Below, one piece after another: positions 24,126 through 32,403 of a stretch of 40,066 bases of DNA. The position numbers were made by a program, and so were the translations under genes. Positions within the stretch are counted from its first letter, which is position 1. Every line of letters begins with the position of its first letter. Below the pieces are notes generated by a model. That model searched no databases, had not been told where the DNA came from, and saw only the letters and a program-made list of their open reading frames with translations. The stretch comes from JACQXM01 sp964569425 (GTDB lineage: Bacteria > Planctomycetota > Phycisphaerae > UBA1845): positions 1 through 40,066 of the forward strand of contig CAZMVD010000025.1 in assembly GCA_964569425.1 (NCBI GenBank). The letters run 5' to 3'.

Positions 24126-24566
24126 ATGAACAAGTGGCAGGATCGATTCACGCAGAAACTGGAGACGGTGCGAACGGCTTCCCGCGAACGCTTTGAGAAG
24201 TTGGCCGAAGAGGTTCTGGCCCCGCTGTTTGAGGAATACCGCGAGTTTACCGCCGGACAGGGTTTGCATTCGGCCGTGCCGCTGGCCAAAGGGGGCATTC
24301 GGGCCTTCAAGTACTCCATCGGCGAGAATGCGTATGTCCTGCTCACCTTTCGACTCATGGGCCTCGAGCAGGTCGAAGTGCACATCGAGCACTGCGTCCC
24401 GCGCCAGCCCAAGCACCCACCCTCGTCGGACCGCGTCGAGATGTCTGTGCTGGACGGGCCCTGGGCACGGCGCAAGTTTGAAGAAGCGCTCGACGGATTC
24501 GTCGATACCTACGTCCACGTGATCGAGGGCTCCACACGGCACCGCGAACTCGCCGCGGCGCGCTAG
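24126..24566 (+). CDS. Hypothetical protein, 146 residues
   Basis: Starts MNKWQDRFTQKLE after a G-rich stretch (GGGGGGGA) that can act as ribosome site. The first ~45 residues are charged and helical (KLETVRTASRERFEKLAEEVLAPLF), followed by a mixed region with FKYSIGENAYVLLTFRLMGLEQVEVHIEH, which looks like paired beta strands, and a helical end. No signal peptide or membrane segment. The codon use matches neighbours. I do not recognise the family. It is a lone plus-strand gene between two minus-strand blocks, with an 83-base gap to the convergent PDZ gene. Confidence 0.7.
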   Translation: MNKWQDRFTQKLETVRTASRERFEKLAEEVLAPLFEEYREFTAGQGLHSAVPLAKGGIRAFKYSIGENAYVLLTFRLMGLEQVEVHIEHCVPRQPKHPPSSDRVEMSVLDGPWARRKFEEALDGFVDTYVHVIEGSTRHRELAAAR

Positions 24567-24649
24567 CCGGCGCCGCGCGGGAAACGGTCGCCGATCAGGA
24601 AACGTACGCCGCCGCAGCCGGCTGGCCGCCCGAGCGCGTCGCCGCCTAC

Positions 24650-26701
24650 TCACGGCGCCGGCGTCCCTGCGGAAGTCGGCGCGTCGCCGACGAATCGCAG
24701 CGTCACGCGCGCCGACAGACGCTGGTCGTCGTTCGGGTTGATTGACCAGGTGGCCAGTTCCAGCGCACCGATCAACGCCGCCATCTCGCGCAGCGCGTCG
24801 ACCGGCTCCAGGCCCATCATGGTTGTCTGCGGTTGAACCAGCGCCCGCGCCACGGTCACCTCCTGCAAAATGCCGTCGCGTTCAATGCGCAGTGTCGGAC
24901 CCGGCCGCGCCGGCGATGCCGCCCAGCGCCGCCGCAGATCCTCGATCGGGCGCGCCAGGCTGAGAACCTGCCCGTCAATCCCGATGATGCGGTCCTTCGG
25001 CTGTAGTGGCGCGTCGCCCGCCTCCTCGCCGACCGCGGCGACCTCGACCGTGCCGGGGTCCACGTCCGCAAATACCGAGAATCGCCCCAGCGACCGGGTC
25101 GGCGGCGCGTCCTCGTCCTTCTCCAGCCACGAATCCGGGGCCAGCAACGTTACTTTCCCCGCGTCGGCGTCCCGCACCCACTGGTTGAGAATCTGCGCGA
25201 CGTACGCAGGCTGGACCACGCCCAGCGTGGAAAGTCCGCTGCCCGCGGCCGCGATTTCACCCACGTCGCGCAGCGACTCCAGCGTCGGAACCAGTCCGCT
25301 CCGCGCATCGAGAATACGCTGAATGTGCCGGCTGTGCGTGGCCACGATCAGCCAGTCATCTACCGCCGCCCAGGCCGGGTCCACGTGAACCAGAAGTTGG
25401 GACACCGCAAAGGCGGAATGTTCCGCGTAACGGCCCAGGGGAACGTGCACGATGGGCGTGCCCAGGTGATGCGTCAGTTGGAACGCCGGGCGCGCTTCCT
25501 CGGGCACCGGATCGACGGCCTGCAACAACTGGATGAGGTTCTGCACCGTCGTCGTCACGTTGCCGCGCATGGCCCGCGCGGCGCCGGAGCGGATCATCAC
25601 CGCCAGTTGCGGCGCCGCCGATTCAATCGCCAGGTCCTGCCCCCAGATCACCAGCACATCCGGCCCCAGGTTCTTCAACGACAGGCTGTCGGGCGCGGTC
25701 TCACCATGCAACCCGGTGAACAGCGTCAGGTAGCGGCGCAGTGCGCTATCCGAAGGGCCCGCGACCGCGCGCGCATAAGCCTGGGAAAGATCGGTCGTCA
25801 GCGCCCATACCCCGATGCTGGTGTGCGGAAGTCGTTTGAATTGCGCGATGGTCTCGCGCCGCAGCGGTGCCGCCGGCGCCGGAGACCGCAGGGCCGCCCG
25901 GCACGCGATGTCCAACCGGCCGTCACGCTCGTACAGCGCAAGGATCAACCGTTCCACCGGCGGAATCCAGGCCCACGCGCGCGGACCCTTCGAGGTTCCG
26001 GCGCGCGGAAACGCCGCATAGACCGTGGCCAGTTCCCGCGCCGGCAGGTAAGACGCCAGCTCTCGATACGCCGCCACCGCTTCGAGATTCTCCCCGCCGC
26101 CCAGCACCATCAGACGGCGCACGTCGCGCAGCGGCGCCCGCGCCCGCGGGTGCCGCGCCACGGCCAGGATGTTCTCGCGCACACAGACGTTGACCCCGTC
26201 GTTGGTGGAAAACGTCCGGACCGGACCGCCGCCGCTCTCTGCGCGGCGCCGTTCCGCCGGAAACCACTTTTCAATCAGCCCCTCATCACCGACGCGAAAC
26301 AGCCACACCGCCTTGCTCAGGTCGAACAGCGAGTCGGCGACTACACCGATCTCCACGGGCAGGGCTGACTCCGGCAGCGCCGCCGGCTCCACGCCGATCA
26401 GCCGCCGGATGATCGTCCGCAGATCGTCCGGCTTCACCCCCGGCTCGCCGGCGCTGATCATGGCCAACAGCCGCCCCGCGTGCGTGCGCCGCAGCGCTTC
26501 GTCCACGTCGTCCACCTTGCGAAACGTGATAAACAATCGGGAGGAGGCGGGAACGAAACGCGACAACGGCACCGCCGTCCCGGACCGTGGCGGAGCCTGC
26601 GCGAATCCCGCGGCCGGCGCGGCTGCCACGCACACGATGAGCCACAGCGCCGTAAACCCGCGGCCGTGAATTGGGTGACTTCGATTCACGTTGGATAGCA
26701 T
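24650..26701 (-). CDS. Secreted protein with C-terminal PDZ domain
   Basis: 683 residues from ATG 26701. Residues 1-34 look like a signal peptide (GFTALWLIVCVAAAPAAGFAQA). The middle has no family I recognise; RFVPASSRLFITFRKVDDVDEAL resembles uncharacterised planctomycete secreted proteins that follow sigma/anti-sigma pairs. Near residues 545-620, LQPKDRIIGIDGQVL and PTLRIERDGILQEVTV give a PDZ-like fold. ATG 26806 (13 bases after the anti-sigma stop) would add 35 residues before the signal sequence; I judge it less likely. It probably acts in the periplasm in the envelope response controlled by the upstream sigma factor. Confidence 0.75.
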   Translation of the reverse strand: MLSNVNRSHPIHGRGFTALWLIVCVAAAPAAGFAQAPPRSGTAVPLSRFVPASSRLFITFRKVDDVDEALRRTHAGRLLAMISAGEPGVKPDDLRTIIRRLIGVEPAALPESALPVEIGVVADSLFDLSKAVWLFRVGDEGLIEKWFPAERRRAESGGGPVRTFSTNDGVNVCVRENILAVARHPRARAPLRDVRRLMVLGGGENLEAVAAYRELASYLPARELATVYAAFPRAGTSKGPRAWAWIPPVERLILALYERDGRLDIACRAALRSPAPAAPLRRETIAQFKRLPHTSIGVWALTTDLSQAYARAVAGPSDSALRRYLTLFTGLHGETAPDSLSLKNLGPDVLVIWGQDLAIESAAPQLAVMIRSGAARAMRGNVTTTVQNLIQLLQAVDPVPEEARPAFQLTHHLGTPIVHVPLGRYAEHSAFAVSQLLVHVDPAWAAVDDWLIVATHSRHIQRILDARSGLVPTLESLRDVGEIAAAGSGLSTLGVVQPAYVAQILNQWVRDADAGKVTLLAPDSWLEKDEDAPPTRSLGRFSVFADVDPGTVEVAAVGEEAGDAPLQPKDRIIGIDGQVLSLARPIEDLRRRWAASPARPGPTLRIERDGILQEVTVARALVQPQTTMMGLEPVDALREMAALIGALELATWSINPNDDQRLSARVTLRFVGDAPTSAGTPAP

Positions 26702-26821
26702 ACCCTCGGGTGGTCCATCGACCACTCGACGCATCTTCTGAGCCACGAAGTCGGCCCAAAGCAGGCCGGTGCTCCCGTCGTGCGCCGGAATGCGATTCTC
26801 GATCATGCCGGGAAGATACGA

Positions 26822-27481
26822 TCAGGGTTGACGGGGCGCTGGGTGGGGAGCCGGCTGTTTCGGATTCGCCGCGCCGTTGGGCGCCGCCGTGCCGGGATAA
26901 GGCTCCATGGCGCCGGAAGCGTGCTTGGCTTCCTCGAGAATGTCCAGCGTTTGCAGAATGGTCATGTTGAACATCTGACCGAGCGATTTGCCGCTTTCGA
27001 TCCAGTGCTGCATCGCCTGCGCCGACGGATCGACCGGCTCCGGCTGTTCCTCCGCCGATGGTTCGTCAGCGCCCGCGAGCCCGTCTTCCGCCTCGTCCAG
27101 CGGGTCGAAGCTCGCCTCGTTGATCGCCTTCTCGCCCAGGACCAGGTTGGGCGTGCGCCGGTCAAATGCGCCGACGAATGCCAGCGCCACCACCGCCGCC
27201 GCCGCCAGCGGGGCGCCGATGTACAGCCACCGTTGCACTCGCGAAGGCGCCGAAACCGCCGGCGCCTCCATGCACGCCAGCAACCGGTGGGTGAATCCGT
27301 CCTGCAAACCCACCGGGTCGCGATCGGCCGCGATGATGTGCCCGCTCACTTCCAGCAGCGCCAGCCGCCGCCGGCAATCGGCACAGCGCAGGCGGTGAGC
27401 GCCCAGCTCTGTGGCCAGCGCCGGCGACAGTTCGCCGTCGAGATAAGCGTCAAAGTACTGGCGTGCCTCTTCGCAGCGCAT
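26822..27481 (-). CDS. Zinc-finger (zf-HC2) anti-sigma factor
   Basis: 219 residues. The N-terminal module MRCEEARQYFDAYLDGELSP followed by HRLRCADC is the HxxxCxxC anti-sigma zinc finger that holds ECF sigma factors. One membrane segment at about 85-108 (LYIGAPLAAAAVVALAFVGA) would anchor it, leaving an acidic, Pro-rich outer tail. The outer part contains a conserved-looking MQHWIESGKSLGQMF helix. ATG 27481 is chosen; a TTG four codons upstream is possible. It follows the sigma factor by 60 bases and should be its antagonist. Confidence 0.87.
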   Translation of the reverse strand: MRCEEARQYFDAYLDGELSPALATELGAHRLRCADCRRRLALLEVSGHIIAADRDPVGLQDGFTHRLLACMEAPAVSAPSRVQRWLYIGAPLAAAAVVALAFVGAFDRRTPNLVLGEKAINEASFDPLDEAEDGLAGADEPSAEEQPEPVDPSAQAMQHWIESGKSLGQMFNMTILQTLDILEEAKHASGAMEPYPGTAAPNGAANPKQPAPHPAPRQP

Positions 27482-27541
27482 GACACGGCCCAACTGCCAT
27501 CCGGGTGCAGGAACGCTTTCGAGCGTCCTCGTCCACCCCTT

Positions 27542-28162
27542 TTACCCGGCCTGGGCGGAAAAATTGCGGAACGCGCCGAGTTTTTCTTCGCCCATCGCCT
27601 CCAGAATCTCGCGCAGCCGGTTGCGCCCGCGGTGCAGGTGGCTCTTGACCGTGGCCACCGGCAGCTCCAGCACCCGCGCAATGTCCTGGCAGGGCATGTC
27701 GTGGCGATAAAACAGCAGCACCGCCGCCCGTTGCGCTTCGGAAAGCTGATCCACCGCGCTCCACACCATGTCGCGCAGCTCGCCCGCCTCGCGCGACTCC
27801 ACCGCGTCGATCGTCGAATCCTGCGCCGCCGGCGAAACCATCGCCAGGTCCAGGTCCGTGCCCACGATCTGCTTGCGCCGCAGGCGATTCAGGCACACGC
27901 GGTAACCGATGGTAAACAGCCAGGTGCTGAACCGATATTCCGAGGAAAAGCTGTCGATCGACGCGAAGGCCTTCAGGAATGACTCCTGGCACACGTCTTC
28001 CGCGTCGTGGTGGTTGCGGGTCATCCGCCAGATGAACGCGAACAGGCGGTCCTTGTACGCGTCCACCAGTCCACGGATCGAATCCCGGTCCTTGGCGCGA
28101 ACGCCGGCGATCAGCCGCTGTTCCTCACTACGCGTAATGCCGCCGTTGGTTTCGCTGCTCAT
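27542..28162 (-). CDS. ECF RNA polymerase sigma factor
   Basis: 206 residues starting MSSETNGGITRSEEQRL. Region 2 is LVDAYKDRLFAFIWRMTRNHHDAEDVCQ and SEYRFSTWLFTIGYRVCLNRLRR. Region 4 is LSEAQRAAVLLFYRHDMPCQDIARVL followed by the recognition helix VATVKSHLHRGRNRL. This is a full-length ECF (group 4) sigma factor, RpoE-like. The start ATG 28162 follows AGGCGG; an ATG five codons earlier is weaker. Together with the anti-sigma and the PDZ protein downstream it forms an envelope-stress type regulon, probably autoregulated. Confidence 0.92.
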   Translation of the reverse strand: MSSETNGGITRSEEQRLIAGVRAKDRDSIRGLVDAYKDRLFAFIWRMTRNHHDAEDVCQESFLKAFASIDSFSSEYRFSTWLFTIGYRVCLNRLRRKQIVGTDLDLAMVSPAAQDSTIDAVESREAGELRDMVWSAVDQLSEAQRAAVLLFYRHDMPCQDIARVLELPVATVKSHLHRGRNRLREILEAMGEEKLGAFRNFSAQAG

Positions 28163-28182
28163 GTGTCCGCCTCGCATGAACC

Positions 28183-28188
28183 ATTATA
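28183..28188 (-). promoter_or_regulatory. Possible -10 box of sigma factor operon
   Basis: On the minus strand the sequence GGATATAATGG contains a perfect TATAAT, which would place the transcript start near 28176, about 14 bases before the sigma factor ATG. No matching TTGACA is found at 16-18 bases. The short leader fits, but the missing -35 leaves it tentative. Confidence 0.35.
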
Positions 28189-28373
28189 TCCGAAGTAACT
28201 GGGTTGGCGACCGCCTCTCAGGCCTCGCACCGGCAGGCCGCGGCCAATCCGGCATCGCGCCCCGTGCAGAGCCGACCGCCTTGGAATCGCTGCCTCCTAC
28301 CCATAGAATCGGCTCGCAGACGGGTACCGAATCATGGGTACACCCAATTATACCATTTGTTCAGTGACAGTTT

Positions 28374-28844
28374 ATGAGCGCCAAGGCTACCGACCAGCAT
28401 CACGCGGTTTGCTCCAACAAGAAGGCGAGCTTTCGGTTCGAGCTGCTGGAGCGCCTCGAGTGCGGCCTCATGCTGCTGGGCACCGAAGTCAAGAGCCTTC
28501 GCACCCAGGGTGCCTCGCTCGACGAGTCCTACGCCCGGATCGACGACGGCGAGCTCTGGTTGATCGATTTTCACATACCGGCCTATAAGTTCGGCCACAC
28601 CGTCAACCACGAGCCCATGCGCCGCCGCAAGCTGCTGGCCCGCGCGCGCGAGGTCCGCAAGTTGGAACAGGCCGTTCGCCTCAAGGGCATGACCATCGTG
28701 CCGCTGCGCGTGTACTTCAACGAGCGCGGCATCGCCAAGGTGACCATCGCGCTGGCGCGCGGAAAAAACGTCCGCGACAAGCGCCAGGACCTCAAGGCGC
28801 GCGACCACCGCCGCGAAATGGACCGCGCCACCCGCCGACGATAG
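28374..28844 (+). CDS. smpB: SsrA-binding protein SmpB
   Basis: 156 residues. NKKASFRFELLERLECGLMLLGTEVKSLR and SYARIDDGELWLIDFHIPAY are typical, as are RRRKLL, the GMTIVPLRVYF strand and the basic C-terminal tail KRQDLKARDHRREMDRATR. SmpB brings tmRNA to stalled ribosomes for trans-translation. The length is normal. There is no good ribosome site in front of ATG 28374; a TATACC at 28349-28354 could be a -10 box, giving a short leader. No tmRNA gene is recognisable in the window. Confidence 0.95.
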   Translation: MSAKATDQHHAVCSNKKASFRFELLERLECGLMLLGTEVKSLRTQGASLDESYARIDDGELWLIDFHIPAYKFGHTVNHEPMRRRKLLARAREVRKLEQAVRLKGMTIVPLRVYFNERGIAKVTIALARGKNVRDKRQDLKARDHRREMDRATRRR

Positions 28845-28848
28845 CAAC

Positions 28849-28869
28849 CAACCATCCCCGGGATGGGTT
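28849..28869 (+). terminator. Possible terminator hairpin after smpB
   Basis: ACCATCCC and GGGATGGGT form a compact stem just after the smpB stop. No run of T follows, so it would be a weak intrinsic terminator or a mere RNA-stabilising hairpin. Confidence 0.35.
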
Positions 28870-28904
28870 CGCCGCGCCGACGTTCATGGGGACGGCGGCC
28901 TGTC

Positions 28905-29057
28905 GATGGCCGAATGCCGAGCATCGATTGTCGATCGCCAATTGCCAATTGCCAATTGCCGATTTTGGCGTTTCGACGTTTCAGCGTTCTCTCGCCTCTC
29001 GCCCTACGCCTTCCGCCCACTCATTCGACATTCTTGATTCGCCATTCGCCATTCTCT
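28905..29057. repeat. Mosaic heptamer array, about 21 units
   Basis: Units of 7 bases follow each other almost without break, but the word changes along the array: GATGGCC, GAATGCC, GATTGTC, three AATTGCC, then GCGTTTC and GACGTTTC (8), AGCGTTC, two TCTCGCC, CTACGCC, TTCCGCC, a 5-base break, then ATTCGAC, ATTCTTG, two ATTCGCC and ATTCTCT. The words equal, or are complements of, those used in the other arrays of this window. Confidence 0.85.
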
Positions 29058-29310
29058 ACCTGATCCCTTCCCGCCCCCGCGAAGCGCCCCCCCCATGTTG
29101 TTCTTTCCGGCTTCTCGGTGCCTCCGCATCGCCGCCCCACCTTCCGTGCCGATGCGCCAATCGAACCCGATTAACCGCCAACCCGGCGTCGCGCGGCCCC
29201 CGCGCAGGACTTCGCGTAGTGCTTGGCGGCCGAATCGTCCCGCCCTATCCTCTCGCCTTTATCTGAACGCATTGCTTGGTTTCGGGCCTCAGGCCCTTTC
29301 GGGGTCGAGA

Positions 29311-30444
29311 ATGGATCATCCACCGTCGCGCCGGAAGGGACTTCGCCGAAAACAGCGAATCCCGCTGCGGCTCTACCTGAGCACGTTTTTCCTCTTCGGC
29401 ACGCTCGGCATTCTGCTGGACATCGCCATGGTCACGCCGCGCCCCTGGTACGGCGTGGGGTTGATGGTGCTGATGACCGGGCTCATCGCCGTCGGCTGGG
29501 TGCACGCCTTTCACCATGGCCTGCGGCTGCTCTTTCTTCTGGTTCCCGCGAGCATCGTCGTGCCCGTGGTGATCGACATATTGATCCCCTCCCAATCGCT
29601 GAGCCTGGCGATGCGCCGCGGCGGGCTCAACCCGCGCCTGCTAACTGAGGTGGTCGCCTGCCTGGCCATGTTCGTGGTCGGCTATGTTCTGTTCGTGCGC
29701 TACATCCGCGACGAAGGGCTCCGCCACCTACGCCTCCAAACCGAAATGGACCTCGCCCGCCGCATCCATGACACGCTAGTGACACCCATCGCCGCCGCGA
29801 CGCCGCGCGTCGAGTTCTTCGGGCGGTCCACCGCCAGCAGCGAGATGGGCGGCGACCTGGTCGATCTGGTCGAAACCGCCGAAGGTCACACCGCCGTGGT
29901 GGCCGACGTGTCGGGACACGGGGTGGCGGCCGGGGTGCTCATGGCCATGGTCAAGGCGGCGCTGCGCATGCGCCTGCGCGAAGGCGGACCGCTGGAAGAA
30001 CTGGTGCGCGACCTCAACCGGCTGGTGCACGAACTCACCGAGCCGCAGACGTTTGTGACCTTTTCCTGCCTGCGGTGCAACGGCGCTGCGCGGGTGCAAT
30101 ACGCACTGGCGGGCCACTTGCCGATTCTGCACTACGAGCGCGCCACGCGCACCCTGCACCGACTGCCCAACGAGCACCTTCCGCTGGGCGTGTCGGCCGA
30201 TGAGGCGTTTGCCGCACGCACCGTCGCGCCCGGCGCCGGCGACCTTTTCGTCATGCTCACCGACGGCTTCATGGAAACGATGGACGCGCGCGGACAACTG
30301 TTGGGCGAGGAACCCATCGAATCGCTCATCGTGCAACACGCCGATCGACCGCTGGCGGACATCTACTCGGCGCTGACCGCCCTCGCAGACGCGCACGGTC
30401 CGGCGGGCGACGATCGAACGCTCCTGCTGGCCCGCTGGCGATAG
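29311..30444 (+). CDS. Membrane PP2C-type (RsbU/SpoIIE) serine phosphatase
   Basis: 377 residues from ATG 29311. Four membrane segments fill about residues 20-130 (LYLSTFFLFGTLGILLDIA, GLMVLMTGLIAVGWV, LLFLLVPASIVVPVV, LAMFVVGYVLFV). A short linker DLARRIHDTLVTP leads to the phosphatase domain with metal-binding aspartates in EMGGDLVDLVE, VVADVSGHGVAAGVLMAMVK and GDLFVMLTDGFMETMD. Such phosphatases usually dephosphorylate an anti-sigma antagonist (STAS protein) in partner-switching systems; no STAS gene is nearby. ATG 29095 keeps the frame but adds non-conserved residues. The membrane part suggests sensing of an envelope signal. Confidence 0.87.
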   Translation: MDHPPSRRKGLRRKQRIPLRLYLSTFFLFGTLGILLDIAMVTPRPWYGVGLMVLMTGLIAVGWVHAFHHGLRLLFLLVPASIVVPVVIDILIPSQSLSLAMRRGGLNPRLLTEVVACLAMFVVGYVLFVRYIRDEGLRHLRLQTEMDLARRIHDTLVTPIAAATPRVEFFGRSTASSEMGGDLVDLVETAEGHTAVVADVSGHGVAAGVLMAMVKAALRMRLREGGPLEELVRDLNRLVHELTEPQTFVTFSCLRCNGAARVQYALAGHLPILHYERATRTLHRLPNEHLPLGVSADEAFAARTVAPGAGDLFVMLTDGFMETMDARGQLLGEEPIESLIVQHADRPLADIYSALTALADAHGPAGDDRTLLLARWR

Positions 30445-30624
30445 CAAGCGGTTACGACGGGCCCTCCCCCGCGCCGGGCGCTTTGCGTCGCACCGCGGGT
30501 TGCAGGAGAGCGCCCGCCGTCATAGATTCCCTTTTTGCTCAGGCAGCAAACGTGGCGCGGCCGACGGTTCGGTCGCAGGATTCGACGCCGCAACGTATCC
30601 TTGAACAGGAAAGGTACCTCAACC

Positions 30625-31086
30625 TTGGAACGCACGTTGATCATTCTCAAGCCCGACGCGGTGCAGCGCCGGCTGGTAGGGCGCATCCTGCAACGGTTTG
30701 AAGAGAAGGGACTGTCCGTCGCGGCCATGAAGCTCATGCACATCTCGCGCGAGCTGGCCGAGCGGCATTACGCGGTACATAAAGGCAAGCCGTTCTATCC
30801 CGGGCTGATCGACTACATCACCAGCGGTCCGGTGGTGGTCATGGTGCTCGCGGGAAACCGGTGCATCGAGATCGCCCGAACGCTGATGGGCAAGACCTTC
30901 GGCTACGAGGCGGCGCCGGGCACCATCCGCGGCGACTTCGGGGCCAGCCGCTCGTTCAACCTGGTGCACGGCAGTGATTCGCCGCAGTCGGCCGCGGAAG
31001 AAATCGCGCTCTACTTCCAGCCCGGCGAACTGCTGGAGTATGCGCCCGCGGGCAGCCAGTGGGTGTTCCCGGCGGACGATAAATAG
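30625..31086 (+). CDS. ndk: Nucleoside diphosphate kinase
   Basis: 153 residues from a TTG start, giving (M)ERTLIILKPDAVQRRLVG. Catalytic His in NLVHGSDSPQSAAEEI, plus the substrate-binding blocks GKPFYPGLIDYITSGP and IRGDFGASRSFN. It equilibrates nucleoside di- and triphosphates using a phosphohistidine. No ATG exists near the conserved N-terminus; the TTG is placed there by family alignment, with AAAGG about 11 bases upstream. A heptamer array starts two bases after its stop. Confidence 0.93.
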   Translation: MERTLIILKPDAVQRRLVGRILQRFEEKGLSVAAMKLMHISRELAERHYAVHKGKPFYPGLIDYITSGPVVVMVLAGNRCIEIARTLMGKTFGYEAAPGTIRGDFGASRSFNLVHGSDSPQSAAEEIALYFQPGELLEYAPAGSQWVFPADDK

Positions 31087-31087
31087 C

Positions 31088-31177
31088 AATGGCGAATGGC
31101 GAATCGAGAATGTCGAATGATCCACCGGCCTGCGTACGCCACATTCGCCATTCCTGATTCGCCATTCGACATTCACC
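31088..31177. repeat. Inverted pair of heptamer arrays
   Basis: Left arm 31088-31121: AATGGC, GAATGGC, GAATCGA, GAATGTC, GAATGAT. Right arm 31143-31177 in the opposite orientation: ATTCGCC, ATTCCTG, ATTCGCC, ATTCGAC, ATTCACC. The left GAATGTCGAATG is the exact complement of the right CATTCGACATTC, so the transcript can fold into a long hairpin. It fills the gap between ndk and the cupin gene, whose ribosome site (CGGAGG) follows at once. Confidence 0.9.
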
Positions 31178-31187
31178 CGGAGGCGTT

Positions 31188-31541
31188 ATGAAGATTCAAT
31201 CGATCGACAGCCACGAGCAGAAACCGGTGACCATGGAAGGTGCCAGCGGCGCGGCGATGCGCATGCTCATCGGCCCGGCCGACGGAGCCGGCAACTTCCA
31301 CATGCGGCAGTTCGAGGTGGCGCCCGGCGGCTTCACGCCGCACCACAGCCACGATTACGAGCACGAGATTCTGGTGCTTGCCGGCCGCGGCACGGCCTGG
31401 TCCGAGCAGGGGGAGCGCCCGTTTCAGGCGGGCGACGTGATCTTCGTCCCCGCCAACGAGCGGCACCAGTTCCGCAACACCGGCGGCGACCCGCTCAAGT
31501 TCATCTGCCTGATCCCCGCGCCGCAGGATTGCGCGCGGTAA
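31188..31541 (+). CDS. Small cupin-domain protein
   Basis: 117 residues, a single cupin barrel. Motif 1 HHSHDYEHEILVLAGRG supplies the HxH and Glu metal ligands, and motif 2 AGDVIFVPANERHQF the last His. The CGGAGG ribosome site is 5 bases before ATG 31188. Such stand-alone cupins bind Mn, Fe or Zn, but their substrates vary widely; none can be named here. Confidence 0.9.
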   Translation: MKIQSIDSHEQKPVTMEGASGAAMRMLIGPADGAGNFHMRQFEVAPGGFTPHHSHDYEHEILVLAGRGTAWSEQGERPFQAGDVIFVPANERHQFRNTGGDPLKFICLIPAPQDCAR

Positions 31542-31626
31542 GTTAACCGCGCCGCCGGGCGCATACCTCGCGTTCCCCACCGCACGGGCACGGAAGTGCG
31601 AGGCGCGCTTTCAATTCGTGAGCGCA

Positions 31627-32403
31627 CTAATCGACGTCAGGAAGTCGAAGCACTGCGCCGGGTGCAACCGCCAGCCGCTCCACGTGAGCGGTGACGGCCC
31701 GGCCGTCCAACTCAAACACCGCATGCGCGTGAACGGCCGTTCCGGGGTGCGTTAACTTCCCGACCGAATCGGGCGCGTAGAACCCAACGATGGTAGCGCG
31801 GACCGGCCGCTCCAATTGATAGCGCCACGGTTGCAAGTCTGCGGTCAGCCGCACGCCGGGCTTCATCGGACAGATTCCGTTGATCACATGCGCCTGCAAG
31901 TCGGACAACTCGCCTTCGATCACGAACGGGAACGGACGGTCGACGTCTATGCCGAAACCGCGTCCCTGGTCCGCGATGAAGCGTTCCAAATCCGCGCCCG
32001 CCAACGCCCCGTGCATCGACGCCTCTTGCCATCGATCCACGTAAGCAACGGTGAGGAACGCCGCTTCGCCCTCGGTCTTGGAAGTAGGACCGTCAGTGTC
32101 CAGACCTTGGCCGGAAGGACGAGAGAGCCATGCTTGTCCGTCGATAATCGTAACCTCTCCGCTCAGCCCGGCGAGCGCCCCCACGGCATAAGCGTGCGGC
32201 CGTTCCATGGCCTCGGACAGTGTTATTTTGGCGTGGGCCTGGCTCGCTCCGGCCGACAGGACCTCATGCATGTTTCCGAACTGCTTCACTTCGATCGGAC
32301 GTGTGGCGCACCCGAGTGTCGCGACGAGCAGGGCGCCCCCCACCACAACGCAACCGACGACAATAAGCAGCCGCATTCCATTTCGAACGAATGACCTGGT
32401 CAT
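31627..32403 (-). CDS. Alpha-acetolactate decarboxylase-like lipoprotein
   Basis: 258 residues. A lipoprotein signal ends in ATLGCA (lipobox). The mature part follows acetolactate decarboxylase (BudA/AlsD) closely in order: KQFGNMHEVLSAG, YAVGALAGLSGEVTIIDGQ, then RATIVGFYAPDSV, and the metal-site block HAHAVF with a later AHV, corresponding to the HxH...H zinc ligands, ending LRLP. The usual C-terminal tail with the catalytic Glu is missing. BudA converts acetolactate to acetoin in the cytoplasm, or outside the cell in Brevibacillus. GGGAG lies 7 bases before the ATG. An exported, lipid-anchored version may have another substrate. Confidence 0.72.
   Translation of the reverse strand: MTRSFVRNGMRLLIVVGCVVVGGALLVATLGCATRPIEVKQFGNMHEVLSAGASQAHAKITLSEAMERPHAYAVGALAGLSGEVTIIDGQAWLSRPSGQGLDTDGPTSKTEGEAAFLTVAYVDRWQEASMHGALAGADLERFIADQGRGFGIDVDRPFPFVIEGELSDLQAHVINGICPMKPGVRLTADLQPWRYQLERPVRATIVGFYAPDSVGKLTHPGTAVHAHAVFELDGRAVTAHVERLAVAPGAVLRLPDVD

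Larger units (their letters stand above)
28845..29310. other. Long intergenic region carrying mosaic repeat
   Basis: 466 bases between smpB and the phosphatase gene. About a third is the period-7 mosaic array described separately (28905-29057). The remainder, 29058-29310, is open in frame with the phosphatase, but its predicted residues are Arg/Pro-rich and unlike the protein that follows, so I treat it as leader or non-coding sequence. Confidence 0.5.

Noticed and set aside
28315..28373. tRNA or tmRNA next to smpB
   Set aside because: No cloverleaf, TpsiC loop or CCA end could be found in this short AT-rich stretch.
29095..29310. N-terminal extension of the phosphatase
   Set aside because: The frame is open, but the residues are Arg/Pro-rich and no membrane or signal feature is present; ATG 29311 directly precedes the conserved membrane part.
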